Positions 43,891-56,560 of a stretch of DNA of 64,000 nucleotides are shown here, in pieces. Where the stretch lies: contig OX578145.1 in NCBI GenBank assembly GCA_951213105.1, forward strand, positions 10,383,110 to 10,447,109. The letters are read 5' to 3'. The first letter of the stretch is position 1, and each line of letters begins with the position of its first letter. Source of the stretch: Amaurobius ferox. Taxonomy: Eukaryota; Arthropoda; Arachnida; Araneae; Amaurobiidae. The notes beneath the pieces were generated by a model. It saw nothing but the letters and a program-made list of their open reading frames with translations. It was not told the origin of the DNA and searched no databases. The position numbers were made by a program, and so were the translations under genes.

Positions 43891-44534
43891 GTATTATGAT
43901 GGCCCGAGGCGCACAAGCCCGTTGCTTTTAAAGCACGCCAATACAATGTACAGTACTAAAGAAGTGGTATCAACCGCGCACATAAAATATATAAAACCTC
44001 GAGATAAAACAATATTTAATAACCCACATTCGCTTGTAATACCCCGAATCGAAATCTTCCCTCCGCAGGCAAACCTGTTCCTGTTGCCATCTCCAAATCA
44101 GAAATTCCACGCGTTGACAAAATGTCAAGCTGCGATCTGATCGTCCGAGCTGATATTTTTTACGAAGGCGAGCTTTTCCTCTGTTCAGTTTTTATTTTTT
44201 CCTTCTTCCCTGGAAGAGGTAATCCTTTGGAAAAAGGAAAGTTTGGGACCGCACACGGAGACGACAGATAAACCGGACACTTCAAACAAGCTCCAAAAAA
44301 TGTTCTTTTTTTTTTATTCTTCTTCCAGTCAGTCTACCTCTTTTTAAAAGTCGACTATTTTATTTGGCTTGAGCGCGATGCTTTTTGACCTACGTGAACA
44401 GCGCGAATGGAAAATTGTTTCTGTTTCTTTTTAAGTTTGAAAATAAAAATTTATAAACAGTTCCGATTTTATAGGAACTGGACTTTTAACGCAGATAGAA
44501 CGGCACAGCACATAGATAAGAGCACTATTTTTAC
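43891..44534. other. Unique intron 1 stretch
   Basis: 43900-44280 is non-repetitive and moderately GC-rich, and it shows no exon homology. It is a candidate regulatory segment only by position and composition. Confidence 0.25.
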
Positions 44535-45245
44535 ATTCTCGTACCATGTAATATAATAAATAGTATTGAGAAAGAATTGTTTTCAGAAAAATTTCCAAAT
44601 TCAGGATTTTGATACCAAAATATGTTTCAGGACCTTTTGAACACGTTTTGACTATTTTTGGAGAGATGTCTGTCTGTCTGGTCCCCCACTGGGTTCCGGT
44701 CTAAATTGGGTGACACTTCCCAACCGTCCAAGCAGTTACCTTACACCTTTCTGGTGGGTCGGACGGTTTGGGTCTCAACAACAACTCTGTCGGTCTGGGC
44801 GTCGATTTCCTCCTGTGTGATAGTGGCCACACATATGGATGGATTTCATATCCTGCTCTGTTATCGAAAAATCTAGAACTAGATAAAAAAAATTTAATTT
44901 AAGCGAAAACGTCGAAACTCATTCGTAATGTTATATTTTTTAACATGACAGCATAGGACAAAACTTGACATAATTATTGATACAATCAAAGGAGGTTATT
45001 TATGACTCACTGTTAATCATTGCTGAGAAAAATAGTTAGCCCCCCCCCCCCCCCCGGACAGGTGTTGGCAAGTATTGTCAAGCAATCGAATTTTTTTTTA
45101 TTTCGAGTCCTTTAAAGTGAAGGGTAATACGCTATAATTGTAAGCATTTGAGAATTCACGATACCGATTTTACAAAATTTTTCGTATTAAATTTGAAAGA
45201 AAAAAAAAAAGATTATGGTATGAGAAGGTCGAGTTGAGCCACACT
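44535..45245 (+). mobile_element. Family B element (B3), with SINE tail insertion
   Basis: It starts with a hairpin remnant and GATTTTGATACCAAAATATG and holds a C17 run at 45039-45055. It ends TATGAGAAGGTCGAGTTGAG. A SINE tail is inserted at 44683-44790. Confidence 0.7.
44683..44790 (+). mobile_element. SINE tail fragment in B3
   Basis: CACTGGGTTCCGGTCTAAAT, then GGTCGGACGG and TCTCAACAACAAC, are the 3' end of the 58709 SINE. TCTGTC-type sequence on both sides fits a target duplication in the B microsatellite. Confidence 0.75.
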
Positions 45246-45351
45246 CAACTTAAGTAGAGTTAATTTTTCTTGCGGAATGTAATGAAATATTAAATTTTAG
45301 TGTTTAAATAAATTGCTCTGTTATTTTTTAATTATAATTATTATTGTACCG

Positions 45352-45507
45352 TTTTTTAACACTTTCCAACATAGTTATAAAGTGTCAATGACTTTGTTCA
45401 TTCTGTCTGTCTGTTTGTCCTGAAACTTTATATCCGGCTTCGTCATCAAAAAATATAGAACTAGATAGAATTTTTTGAAATTCGAGTGAAAACTTCGAAA
45501 TGGATTC

Positions 45508-45551
<44 letters not shown>

Positions 45552-45913
45552 AGGCAGCATAAGACAAAATGGGTCATAATCATGCATAAAAGGGACTATT
45601 TATAGCCCGCGGATCACGAGACTTGGTAGTTTCAATTATTGTTATGAAAAATATCCGCAATACAATTTTTGTGTTCGTGACGTCATTAGAGACCTCAGGG
45701 GGTGAGGGGCAGGTTGTCAAGTATGGTATCCATCTAATGATTTTTTCAAGCCCTTTAAACTGAAAGGTGTCACGTTTTAATTGTAATCATTTGGACCCAC
45801 GACACAGATTTTTCGGAATTTTACTTGTAAAATGAAGGGAGGTGTGTGTGTGTGGGGGGGGGGGGGGGCTACTTAAAAATGGATACTAATATGAGAAAGT
45901 CGAGTTGAGTCCC
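45352..45913 (+). mobile_element. Chimeric element: family C hairpin end on a family B body (B4)
   Basis: It begins with the family C hairpin (AACACTTTCCAACATAG...AAAGTGT) and CTGTCTGTCTG. The family B interior then starts directly (AAACTTTATATCCGGCTTCG). A G15 run lies at 45855-45869, and the B end GAGAAAGTCGAGTTGAG follows. Confidence 0.65.
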
Positions 45914-46127
45914 ACTAAATTTTTAAACTGAATAGGGTTTGGTTTAGATTGATACATTGAGAAATCAATTGTTCTATGAACATGTATCTACATTTTAAAG
46001 TGGATTTTGATATTTGGATTCACTATCAACATTCAGGCATATCCCCCCGTGGTCAGTCCTGGGAAGGGGTACTCACAAGAATCGAGTTGGGGGACGAGAT
46101 CCAGAGGGGGCCCGGAATCCCAATATT

Positions 46128-46560
46128 TTTTACTTTCTCATGCATTGTAATATAGTAATGAAGAAAGTATTGTTTACACGAAAAAAAATTCATTTCGAGA
46201 TTTGGATGCCAATATCTGTTTTAGGACCGAACACGTTTTGACTACTTTTCGAGTGATGTCCGGCTGTCTGGGGTCGATTTCTTGTGTGCCCGACAGCGGC
46301 CACGAATATTATTGGATTTTCACGAAACGTTATATCCGGATTTGTTATTTAAAAAAAAAAATCTTGAACTAGATAGAATTTTATTAAATTCAAACGAAAA
46401 TTTCAAAATTTTATACACGGAAGCATAAGACAAAATTTGACATAACCATGAAAAGGGGTTATTTATCAATGATTACGAGAGTTAACAGTTTCAATCACTG
46501 CCACGATACAATTTTTGCATTCGTGACGCTATTAGCCTCCCTTACCTCCCACCCCCACCC
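46128..46560 (+). mobile_element. Family B fragment (B5)
   Basis: The hairpin CTTTCTCATGCATTG...TGAAGAAAG at 46132-46168 is followed by GAGATTTGGATGCCAATATC and a truncated interior ending near a C-rich stretch. Confidence 0.65.
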
Positions 46561-46754
46561 CCGAGGTGTACATTGTCAAGGACCAAAAAGGTGTACACTG
46601 TCATTTGCAACAATAATACCAATTTTTCAAATAAATTCTTGAAGCACTTATCACACACGCGTTTTCCCCCAACTCGGGTAAAAATTGTTTAAATTGTTGA
46701 TTGTCCGAAAAATTGCCTGAAAAGTTCTTGAATGTGATACGGCCCTTACGGACC

Positions 46755-46868
46755 CACATATGTAACGTACCCGTACACGGCGACAGTTTGCGCAGAAGCA
46801 GAAATCGAAGTCGGGTCGTCCGAGTGCAATTCCCCGCTTGCTAACCCACTGGCTGTCGCACGCTAGTA
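46755..46868 (-). mobile_element. SINE head fragment (S4)
   Basis: The minus strand has GACAGCCAGTGGGTTAGCAA (A box region) and GACTTCGATTTCTGC (B box). It ends near GTGGGTCCGTAAGGG. It is related to 31981-32264. Confidence 0.65.
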
Positions 46869-47339
46869 ACCACTTCTGTAAAATAATCATCCAATTTAAT
46901 TTGATCCTGAAAATCTCAACTATGCTATCAGTGTATGCTATCAGTGATCTTCTTATCCTTCCTGTGCCACTATCGGTTTTATGTATGTTTTTGTGGATAA
47001 AAATGTATTTGTTTTATATACATCACCCGGACTTTCCTCGGGACAATAACCACTAAACGAGGAACTGTGTCGCCCTCACCATTTTAACGAGCTACATTAA
47101 TCTAGATACGCGCGGTCAATTTATTCACTCGAGTAATTCAATTTTTCTTTTTGAACGAGCCCCCCCCCCCCCTCCCCTCCCACACACACCTCCTCCCCTT
47201 TTTGAAAAGAATTTTTCAATTCTTTTAAAAGTGTGAAAGCGGAAAATATAAACAATAGCCCAAAAAATGAGCGGGGAAAAAAAAAGTAGAGAGAAAATAT
47301 AAAGAGAACGATAACTTCCAGGAGTTCAAAAAACAAAAC

Positions 47340-47640
47340 TACACAAATCCGAAGGCGCTGCTGCCTATGCATTCATTTTAACAGTCACCGGCGCAAGACA
47401 AGAGGCGTGGCTTAAGGAAATCCCCGGCAACGCCTTTCCAATCACACGCTCGGTTGACCTGACCAATGACCGATGAAGACAGAGAATGAGTGACAAGCGC
47501 GATCTGATAAAATACGATATCAATTCATTTCCGCCGCCGATTTTTTTTTTAATCGGCATCGGATCTATTGAAGCAGCATAGGGGGCATTGCTTAGGATTT
47601 GTGGGGATTTATTCAGCGTTTTTTCTCTTTTTTTTTTCTT
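47340..47640. other. GC-richer unique island in intron 1
   Basis: This balanced-composition stretch has GAGGCGTGGCTTAAGG and an AATCGGC...GCCGATT inverted pair (47530-47560). No exon or repeat match was found. It is a candidate regulatory module by composition only. Confidence 0.35.
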
Positions 47641-48116
47641 CCCCCTCTCCGCTTTTATTATTTTCTTTCTAAACCGTTGGATGTGGTTTTTAAACCAGAA
47701 TTCAAAATTCTTTTTTGGAGTTAATTTGTATTAAAAGCTCGATATTGTGTTAAGGCTGTTTTGAATTTGTTTTTCTTGCTCACAGCATATTGAATAACTA
47801 AATGAATAAAAAATTTACCTTGTATTTTCGATGCTGTAAAAAATAAATTAAGGGATTGAATTTTTATTTTATCCCCTTAGAATAATTTTGTTATATTTTA
47901 TTATTTATTTTTTTATGAAAGAAAAGTCTTCAGATAACCACCTGAATTTCACAAGAAAAAAACAACTTTTAAACTGCATAAAAAACTTAATTAGGTATTA
48001 AATTTCAAGAACTAGTCCAGTTATTCTAATCCAGAATCTGCTATTTATAATGAAATAATTTTTCATCAAAATATAGTTTAAATATATTTTCATTTTATGC
48101 TATAATTGTACGAAAA
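47641..48116. other. Intron 1, AT-rich, unassigned
   Basis: Nothing is recognised here beyond short T and A runs. Confidence 0.4.
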
Positions 48117-49010
48117 TTCAACCATTTTTTAAGCGAATTTAAAATTCACAAATTGCTTCGAAAGTTTTATGAAATATTCAAATTATCCCATAAAATATAT
48201 ATATAAAAAATTTTTCAGCAAAATGTATTCAGTAGTTTTTAAATAAAAATTAAAATAATAATTGCACCCTTTATATGAAGAGATCACGTGACCCACTTCA
48301 AAATAAAATATGGCATCCATCTTGTGTCAAAATCGTGATTTTTAAAGTTCTTTTTAATTCATATTGAGTGTTGTATCCGTCCTAAAACCGCTATATTTTT
48401 GCTGTAATTCTGTGCATCTACATACTGAAACAACGCAATTACAATATATTTGAGTTTAAATGATCATCCAACTTTGATTATTTCTACAACGAAGGGTAAT
48501 TTTCACTTATGGAGAATGTAAATACCAAAGAATAAGTTGTATAAGAATTGCTGCATTTCTTTAACGCAAAATTATTTAGCTCATGAACTCTGCAATATAG
48601 TTGATATGAATGAAACATTCATTGATTTTACACAGAGAACCAGACGCTTTTTTCGATGAAGTTTTAAGCACGGAGTGAAATTACTTGTACCTCCATGGTT
48701 TTAAGTTTTTAACTAAAATAAATTACTATAGTATTGTGATGAATGAAAGGAATGGAAAAAGTTTATGAATGAAATGCTGCTTTTATAGAGAGAGCCAGGC
48801 GTGTTATATTTCGATGACGTCATTTGAATAGAGTTCATTTGTTTTCGATGAAGTTTTAAGTTTTCAAATATAATAAATTAAGGTATTGTGATGATTTTAA
48901 AAATATTACCGAGGAATATGTCGCATTTTAGAGATGTTTATATAAAGTTGCACTGAAGTTGAAAAGTGTTTCATAATCAATACTTTATGTATGATTGATC
49001 TTTCTTGTTT
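48117..49010 (-). mobile_element. Family C element (C5), hairpin end missing
   Basis: It runs from AAGCGAATTTAAAATTCAC through ATATGAAGAGATCACGTGAC. It ends near GGAAAGTG-type GAAAAGTGTTTCATAATCAA and ATGATTGATCTTTCTTG. Confidence 0.75.
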
Positions 49011-49954
49011 CATTTGCTGTTTCCTGTTTTACTCTGTAAAGGGATTATAGAACTCAAAAAAGTGGGGAAAAAATTGATCCTATTCAACATTTTATATTTA
49101 ATAAAGTATGCATTATAAAAACACTCTTTGATTCCAGTAATAAATATATATTTTCTTTGAATGTACATTTTTTTAAACATAATATTTTAGAGAGTTTTAA
49201 ACAATAAGCCATTTGTAGAACAAAAAATGGGTATGACAGCTTACGACCAACATTACTCGGAAGATTTTGTATCCAAAATAAAAGTTTTTGTATCTATAAT
49301 TATACAGGAACCATTGCTTATTGTGAACCTAAATAAATTTGTATTTAAAGTACATTTCTATTGAACAAATCAATGTTGCACAAAACTTTAGAAATTCCAA
49401 CAACATAAGCTATTGTAAAATTGCAATAGGAAAACATGAAAATATTTAGACTCATTTTTTCGAGACTAACATACATTGTATAATCTGAAATTTTCATGGA
49501 AAAATAGTGAGAAGTTTCAAAATGAACGAGAACGCAATATCAAAAAGTCCCATTTTGAGGAAAATAACTTATAATATAAATGACTTTGTTATTTCTTAAT
49601 CTTTCATTTGCTTTTAGAACCTGAGACACTCCAAAAATTATAGTTTTTTATACGGATTGTTTTAAAATAGGCGGAAACGTTTAGGTTTCCTTAAATATAA
49701 ATATTTGAAAATTTTTGATTTTTTGAAGGTTTAACAATCTCTTACTCCTCAAAAGTCAAAATTGAAAAGATTTTATTTATTGAAAGATAAAATGATTATT
49801 TGGAAAGATTTTATTTATTGAATTGACCTCCTTCCAAAGCCTTGTGCATTGTGCCATCTCATTGCCATGCCATGGTTGTACATATTTTCTGTTTAGGACA
49901 AATAACTGTGTTTTGTGTTCTATTCCTGCTTTTAATCAGAAAATTAACTAGAAT
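49011..49954. other. Intron 1, AT-rich, unassigned
   Basis: No gene is seen. A short direct repeat TTGGAAAGATTTTATTTATTG-like lies at about 49755-49820. Confidence 0.35.
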
Positions 49955-50510
49955 GTGGCCCAATTCGACTTTCTCATACCAGAATCCATTTTTAAGTAAC
50001 TTGCAATTCTGAAGAAAGCTTTCAATTGATAACATACTAGATCATTCACCCCCCCCCCCCCCCCTGGAGGTAACTTGCCCTATCCTCTCGAGAGGATGCC
50101 AATGATGTTTGGAACACAAAAATCGTATTCCCTGCTTATTTTTCACAACACTGATTAAAATTATTAAGTTTCGTGATCATTGAGCCTTAAATAATCGCTT
50201 TTTATACATGATTATGTCAGATTTTGTCCTATGCTGCCACGTTAAGAAAATATAAAATCTCGAAGTTTTCGCTCAAATTTAAAAAAATTCTATCCAGTTT
50301 TGAGACTTTTTTCGTTAAAAAATTCAAAGATACAATTTCGTGAAAATCCGTTAATATATGTGGCGGCACAAAAAATCGGCCACAGACAGACATCACTCCA
50401 AAAAATTCGAAACGTGTTTAGGAGGTCTAAAATATATGCTGGCATTAGAATTTCGAAATCGAAAATTTTCATGAAAGCAATACTTTAACTGTGTATCAAA
50501 AAGTAAAAAT
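49955..50510 (-). mobile_element. Family B element (B6)
   Basis: On plus it starts CCCAATTCGACTTTCTCATA and holds a C17 run at 50048-50064. It ends GAAAATTTTCATGAAAGCAA. The last hairpin is lost. Confidence 0.7.
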
Positions 50511-51631
50511 GAATATCCTTGTTTATCACGTATATATCGTACATAGTTATCACGTATATAGTTATCACGTATATCATACGTTCTTGAGATATTGAACAAT
50601 TTACTTTTTGATGGGGAGCATGATATCTCCAAAGAGTCTAGTGATTACCATGTTCATTGCAATAGGTCACATAAAAAAGGGATGTACATTACTCAACTAA
50701 GAAGGAAGCAAACAGAATCGAAAAATTGTCTGTAATTTGATTGCTTCCTTCTTATTTTGGTAAATTTCATCGTGAAAAGCTGTATGCTGTTTTGACCTTC
50801 GAAACTGGTAGATACTTTTAATTTTATTATTATTATTATTATTTGCTGCCTTTAACGAAATTATTTGAATCTTATTCTTTTTACATCTTTTAAATACATT
50901 TTTTTAATACGCAGCATTTTAAGCTGTACGCATAAAAAGATGAAACGTTTAAAGAATTTCTATGCAATATTTTAAAGGAATTAATTAACCAACGAAATCT
51001 AATAAATAAAAGATGCGATTTTCTTGTATTCTGATACTAATTATGATAGTAGAACTAAATAGTCTTACACAACAAAATATGTTGTTTCTCGTTCTCTCTC
51101 TCTGTGTGTGTATAGCGAAAAATTTAGGCTTCAGACAGCAGCGAAATTGGGTACTGGGTTAACTAAACTGCAGGTACTCCAGATCTCAGTAGTAAGCATG
51201 AGGAAGTAGACGGAACAATAGAAGAGGTATGGCCGAGTCAATCAAATGACATCATCAAAGGGGCTTGGAATATGACGTCAAATTGGGTGTTGCGTGACGG
51301 ATGACATCGCACCCAGTTTTTCACGGCTAACTAGAAATACCGGTTCGGACGATGTAAAATCACGTGATCAATATAGTGTTATTGCTTTGATAAACATTCA
51401 CGGCGCAACCTTTGCACCCCTAATGTTACCATTTAAGTGTGTGGATCAAAAGGTACAAAATAATGGGGTGAGATGTGAAACTGTGATTTAGCGTCCAGCA
51501 TTTTTTCATGATCTGGATTAAACAGGGAGGAGTGAAGATGCCCATCAGTTAGTCGGTTCCTAAGGTTCCTTTTTTCAGGTTTCATGGTTGAAAACACTTG
51601 TCAGCATGAATATAGAATAAGAGAACGCGAA
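50511..51631. other. Intron 1, unassigned
   Basis: A three-fold TATCACGTATAT direct repeat lies at 50524-50576. A TGACATCA/TGACGTCA-rich patch lies at 51245-51310. No exon was found. Confidence 0.35.
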
Positions 51632-52246
51632 CAGAGTTCCCACACCTCAAGCAGAAAAAAAATAAGGCCTTTTCAAGGCAATTTTTTTTTTTTTTTATAT
51701 AAGACTACTTAGAACCTAGCAATCTAATCAAAGAAAAATGAAACAAATTCAAATATACATTAGAGGGAGAAAAAAATGCAAGTATTATTAAATAAGTATT
51801 TTTAAATAATATTAAGCCACTGATGACGGGCATCGTGATGCTCGAAAGCGCTTTGGCGTGTAATTTTGTGTGTCGAGGAAAATATATTTTATTAAAGGAT
51901 TTTTAAACCTATTTTTGGTTCTCTTTACTTTTAAAGTTTAAACAGAAATAATTAGCACTTTTCCTTTAACTTTCTCTCTCTTTTTTTTTCATTTATGTCC
52001 CCTAGCTCAATTTTCTTTTCTTTGGCGTAGCATGGAGACTCAGCCACTTACTGAAAGATGAGTCATGGGTTCGTCACCGCAATTATTTGCACAAATATTC
52101 AAGATGGACAAAAGAAATAGATGAATTAAAAAATAGGGCCTTTTTAAGGTCTTTCAACAAAAAATAAGACCTTTTTAAGGACCCTTAAAAACAAAATAAA
52201 AAATTCAGGCCTTTCTAAGGGTTTCTCAAGGTCCGTGGGAACCTTG
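51632..52246. mobile_element. Family E element (E2), short complete form with one hammerhead unit
   Basis: The ends are CAGAGTTCCCACACC and GGTCCGTGGGAACCTTG. AAGGCCTTTTCAAGGCAATT lies inside the left end and GGCCTTTCTAAGGGTTTCTC inside the right. One hammerhead unit (51816-51957) sits in the middle. It lacks the large nested insertion of E1. Confidence 0.75.
51816..51857 (+). ncRNA. Hammerhead ribozyme, second well-preserved copy
   Basis: Stem I is GCCA with TGGC, the core is CTGATGA (51820-51826), and one extra C follows. Stem II is GGGCAT/ATGCTC with one G-U pair and loop CGTG. GAAA (51844-51847), the GCGC palindrome and TT complete the fold. The predicted cleavage is after 51853. The conserved pairings in spite of base changes (loop and stem II) support selection or recent activity, but this is inferred. 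Confidence 0.7.
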
Positions 52247-54989
52247 TAATATAGGACTTTAAAGGATATAAAATATGTTGTAATTTTAAATATTATATAA
52301 TACTTCCATACAGTGTATTTGAATTTGCCTTGATAGAAGTATAGAAATTAATGTATTAATACTAAAACACAAGAAATAACAAAGAGATTTAAAATCTCGA
52401 ACATTTACGATAGCCTATGCTGTAGTTATGTTTTCTTGAAAACTCTTTCAGAACGGAAAGGTTTTAATCAGTACAATTCTAGGCTAAGTTGCTTCCAAAT
52501 TTTCACTTTTCTCGGATTTAACGACATTGAAACTATACTCGAGGAAAATATTAAATTGGGATTTCTCTGTAGATAGATGTTAATAAAAAGTTATTTTAAT
52601 GGTATTTTCAAATAACCACAAAACCATAGGACAAAAAATACGCCGCAAACAACAACAAAAAGAACTTCTAGATGTCACAAACCCTCATGCTAAATGATAA
52701 CCAGCCATATTTTTCATCGGACGCCCCCCCCCCCCTTTTCTACGACCTGCAACGTCTAATCGATCAAACGCCCGGGAGATGAGGTGGGGGTCGACAATCA
52801 CGACAGTGTGACACTCGAGGCCCAATTACCGGCCACAGGGAAAAATAAGTATAAAAAGAGGAAGATATATATAAAAAAAAAAATTCTTTTCTCCTTGCAA
52901 CAGATTATTATCTTCCCCCCCTCAAGCTTAATAAGGCTATGGAGAGAATCGTAAATATCAAGATAGAAATATTTTTCCTCCCCCTGAAAAGAGGGGTGAA
53001 GTTAGTATAAAAATGTGTTTTGCCTCGGGATGGATAGAACAATGACCTAACTCTCATTGTCTTTCACGTTCATTGATTCAAAAATGTAAGCATGTTGCAT
53101 AAACACGGTTTCTAATATTGAACTATGTATACAACAACTAGAATTAATACTATGTGAAGTAAAAGGATTTTTATTGAAAAGGAAAGAGAAAAAGAATTTG
53201 TATATGTGCCATTAGTTTTCTTCATATGTGTCATTTACAGCCGACGTCATCATGTACTTGTAACAAATGGTAAAATAATGAACAATCATCTCTACTGATT
53301 GGACAAGTAGGAATTTAATATTATATTAGCAGAAAATACTCGTTCTTCTTAATTATAAATCCTAGACATTTAACAAACGTACACATGCACCATTTAATAC
53401 TGAAAAGAAAAAAAAAATAGGTTGAAGATCTCTTAGTCCCTAAATAAATGCCTAAACATGTCTTCAAAAACCCAAGCTATAAAATTTGCTTTTGCCGTAA
53501 TAGACGAGAGTACTAACAAATTTGGGAATTTTGAAATGAATTCTTCTAGTTTTAGCAAGAAGTATTTATTTCCTTTTCTTCCCAACTTTGGTTTCAACTT
53601 TAGAAAAGTAATACGTTTACAATTCATTCTTGGCATTTGTTCCAACTGACACTGAAGTTAACATTGAAAACATCTATTCTGTCCAAGAAGCTTGATTCAG
53701 TCACATTCCCTGGAAATTAAGAGTGTCAATCAGGTTTAGACTGCTTAGGGACAATAGGATTTTTTATTTACAAAGGAAAGAAAAGGAGAGAAATATCACT
53801 CAATGAAATAATGTCCCAGTAAGATAAGTACCAGAAGCTGGGATTAAAGGCGCCGGGTGCTCTATGCTGAACAACTCCGCAGAGGAGAAATTCCTTTCAT
53901 CTCTTACCACTCTGCACACACCCATAGATTGGAATTCGGTATAGGGTCCGGTCGTCCGTCGGCGAGTTTGATCTTTAAATGGTTAACCACTGTGGGGGTG
54001 GTGTATGAATATGCAGTTATTGTACTTCATCCTGAGGCTTTTGGTTCTAATTTATTATTTTTGTGTCATGTATTTAAACACATGTGTTAATAAATATAAT
54101 GTAAAAAAAAAATTCTTAGGAAGGGTAAAAAATTTCAATAGCCGTCCACATGGACGGACTACAGATTTCCCGAACCTTGCACTTACTACCCTTGTAAAAA
54201 ATATCGTTATTTGATTTTCTATCTTTACTAGTACATCAAAACAAAGCCAAAGTTTTTTTTTTCTTTTACCCTATAAACGAAGTCATTGCACAGCTTTATA
54301 TCCTTCCACGAGACATAAATAGCTTTTCAGACTGGACTCGTATTTGAGAAACACACGTGTGATTGAAATGCCTGACCTTCAAAATGACCCTGCTTAATCC
54401 GCTTCGCCACTGAAAGAGGGGGAGGGGTGGGACGTCGGCATCTGTTCATGAGCCATCTTCCAAGAACTCCATCCCTCGCCCTTTGTATATACTACCGCTC
54501 TGCTAAAACATGTCGCTACTTGATTTTATATTTTTGCTTTGCTTTTCAATGTTTTAAACCCTTTTCATTTTATGCAAGTTTTATTTATTTTTAATGATGT
54601 GGGAATATTATTATTATTTTTAAATACTCACAAAGTAAATAAACATATTTAATCGGATTTCTATCGAATTAGCCCAAAACTGAACAACACGTTCACAATA
54701 AACCTAAGTTAATCAAAAAAAGTAATGTAAAATATAAATAAAAGTAATATAAAATGTAATAAAATTTATATAAAGCATGACTAAACCATGCCAGGTTCTA
54801 ACAACATACGTTGATATATGAGCAAAACTTTCGTGCATCCAAGCCTCCCCCCCTCCCCCGCCCCCCCGCAAAAATAAACAAATATAAGAACACACATGAA
54901 AGTTCAAGTATTGTCAACATCCACGGGAAAACCGGGTTTTAAGACGATTCCAAAATATATAGTCGAAGCAATTAGTCATTCAAATACGA
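52247..54989. other. Intron 1, mostly unassigned
   Basis: A C run lies at 52725-52735 and is followed by a unique, GC-richer 130-bp patch (52740-52870). C-rich tracts lie at 54845-54868. Frames at 53433-53649 open on both strands but carry no domain. Confidence 0.35.
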
Positions 54990-54999
54990 TTGTTCTTAC

Positions 55000-55320
55000 A
55001 AAGAATATTGCCCTCCCTGTCACAAGTCGGTTCATTTAGCCGGATATGAACTTCTTCCTTCGCGTTCCGTCCCACCCGCACCATCGTCACAACAGAAAGG
55101 GTTCAATCGGCAAATTTGTGATAAATTTATCGGGCCTAATTATTCACTCCAGCGGCTACCTGAGAGATGGGTACCCGGCGTTGCTCTTACTAATTGCCCG
55201 AGATGACTGCCGATAAGGGTAAGACTTTTTTTCTGGATAGCAGAACGAGAGTCGTCTTATCGGAGGAGGGAAAAAGTGACAGCACTGTGTCGGTGATAAG
55301 CGGACCAGAGGGAACAGACA
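55000..55320. other. GC-richer unique island in intron 1
   Basis: Non-repetitive sequence near the 5' end of the gene, including GGGCCTAATTATTCACTCC (a homeodomain-type TAATTA site). It has no exon features. It is a possible enhancer by position and composition. Confidence 0.35.
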
Positions 55321-55324
55321 CATT

Positions 55325-55328
<4 letters not shown>

Positions 55329-55358
<30 letters not shown>
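55329..55358. repeat. T30 homopolymer
   Basis: An uninterrupted T run. The surrounding frame (55194-55442) is open only because T and A runs lack stops. Confidence 0.95.
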
Positions 55359-55360
<2 letters not shown>

Positions 55361-55449
55361 CATCGGTTGGTTTGGGACAAACAAGAGAAATGCTCTTGTA
55401 AACAAACTTGCTCGAATCTACTTTGAAGTTCCCGACGGATGAAAATAAG

Positions 55450-55572
55450 TGGTAGACACTTTAAAATCAAAAACAACCAAAAAATAGGTTTAAGAGTATT
55501 TTATTAAAATCTCCTTTTTACGACGTACAAAATCACACGCTTTCGAGCACTATTATGCCCTTCATCAGCGGC
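55450..55572 (-). ncRNA. Hammerhead unit, minus strand, decayed
   Basis: Minus: GCCGCTGATGA, an extra A, GGGCAT, loop AATA, GTGCTC, GAAA and GCGTGTG. The unit tail (TTTTGTACGTCG and TTTTTTGG) follows down to 55450. Core and stem II are kept, while stem I and the stem III palindrome are damaged. Confidence 0.6.
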
Positions 55573-55904
55573 GAAGTGAAGACGAGGTGCGAACATGTGC
55601 TTAAATATAGGCCATAACCGCCCGGCAAAATTTACATATCAATCAATTTACGTTTTTATATTTTTAAATACGAGGCATTTAAAATATAATTTAATTATAA
55701 AATACTAATTACAATAATAGGAAAAGGTTCAAAAATTAAATGGTAACCGATAGGAATGTCGTCAAAAAACGAAATAAAGCAACAACTAAATTTTCAGAAA
55801 ATCATATAAAGGTTTAACACTTAGTGAGTCCAGAACGAGGCGCCAAGCATAACGCAGGGTCTGAACGGGATCAAAATTACAAATTGACTTGAGGTAAAAA
55901 TAAA
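55573..55904. other. Intron 1, unassigned
   Basis: AT-rich, with no gene or repeat recognised. Confidence 0.35.
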
Positions 55905-56560
55905 GAAGAAAGATCAATCATGCATAAAGCATTGATTATGAAACACTTTCCAACTGCAATGCAATTTTATTTAAGCATATCTAAAATGCGATACATTTAG
56001 CGATACTATTTTTAAAATTATCACAATATTCCATTAATTTATTATATTTGAAAACTTAAAACTTCATTGGAAAAAATTAACTTTATTCAAATGACGTCAT
56101 TGAAATGTAAATCACTTGGCTCTCTATGTAAAAGCTGTAAATATTTCATTCATACACTTTTATTCCTTTCCTTTCATTCATCATAATACTACAATAATTT
56201 ATTTTATTTAAAAACTTAAAACCATGGAGGTACAAGTAATTTAACCTTATGCTTAAAACTTCATCGAAAAAAATCGTCTGCTTCTCTATGTAAAATCAAT
56301 GAATATTGTATTCATGTCATCTATATTGCAGACTCCAGAGCTAAATAATTTTGCCTTAAAGAAATTCAGCAATTCTTATACAACTCATCCTACATCTTTA
56401 TGTGTTTACATTCTCTATAAGCGAAAATTATGCTTCATTGAAGAAATAATCAAAGTTGGATGATCATTTAAACTCAAATATATTGTAATTGCGTTGTTTC
56501 AAAATATACATGCATAGAAATTAAGCAAAAATAAAGCGGTTTTAGGATTCATGAAGTAAT
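55905..56560 (+). mobile_element. Family C fragment (C6)
   Basis: It runs from AAGATCAATCATGCATAAAG through GAAACACTTTCCAACT and the CATGGAGGTACAAGTAATTT block. It breaks off at GCGGTTTTAGGATTC. Confidence 0.75.

Noticed and set aside
43622..44140. Long plus-strand frame of 172 codons
   Set aside because: Its first half is family D repeat and its second half has no domain, no splice context and no codon pattern of a real gene.
53433..53649. Overlapping frames on both strands
   Set aside because: Low-complexity residues, no family motif and no splice sites of quality.
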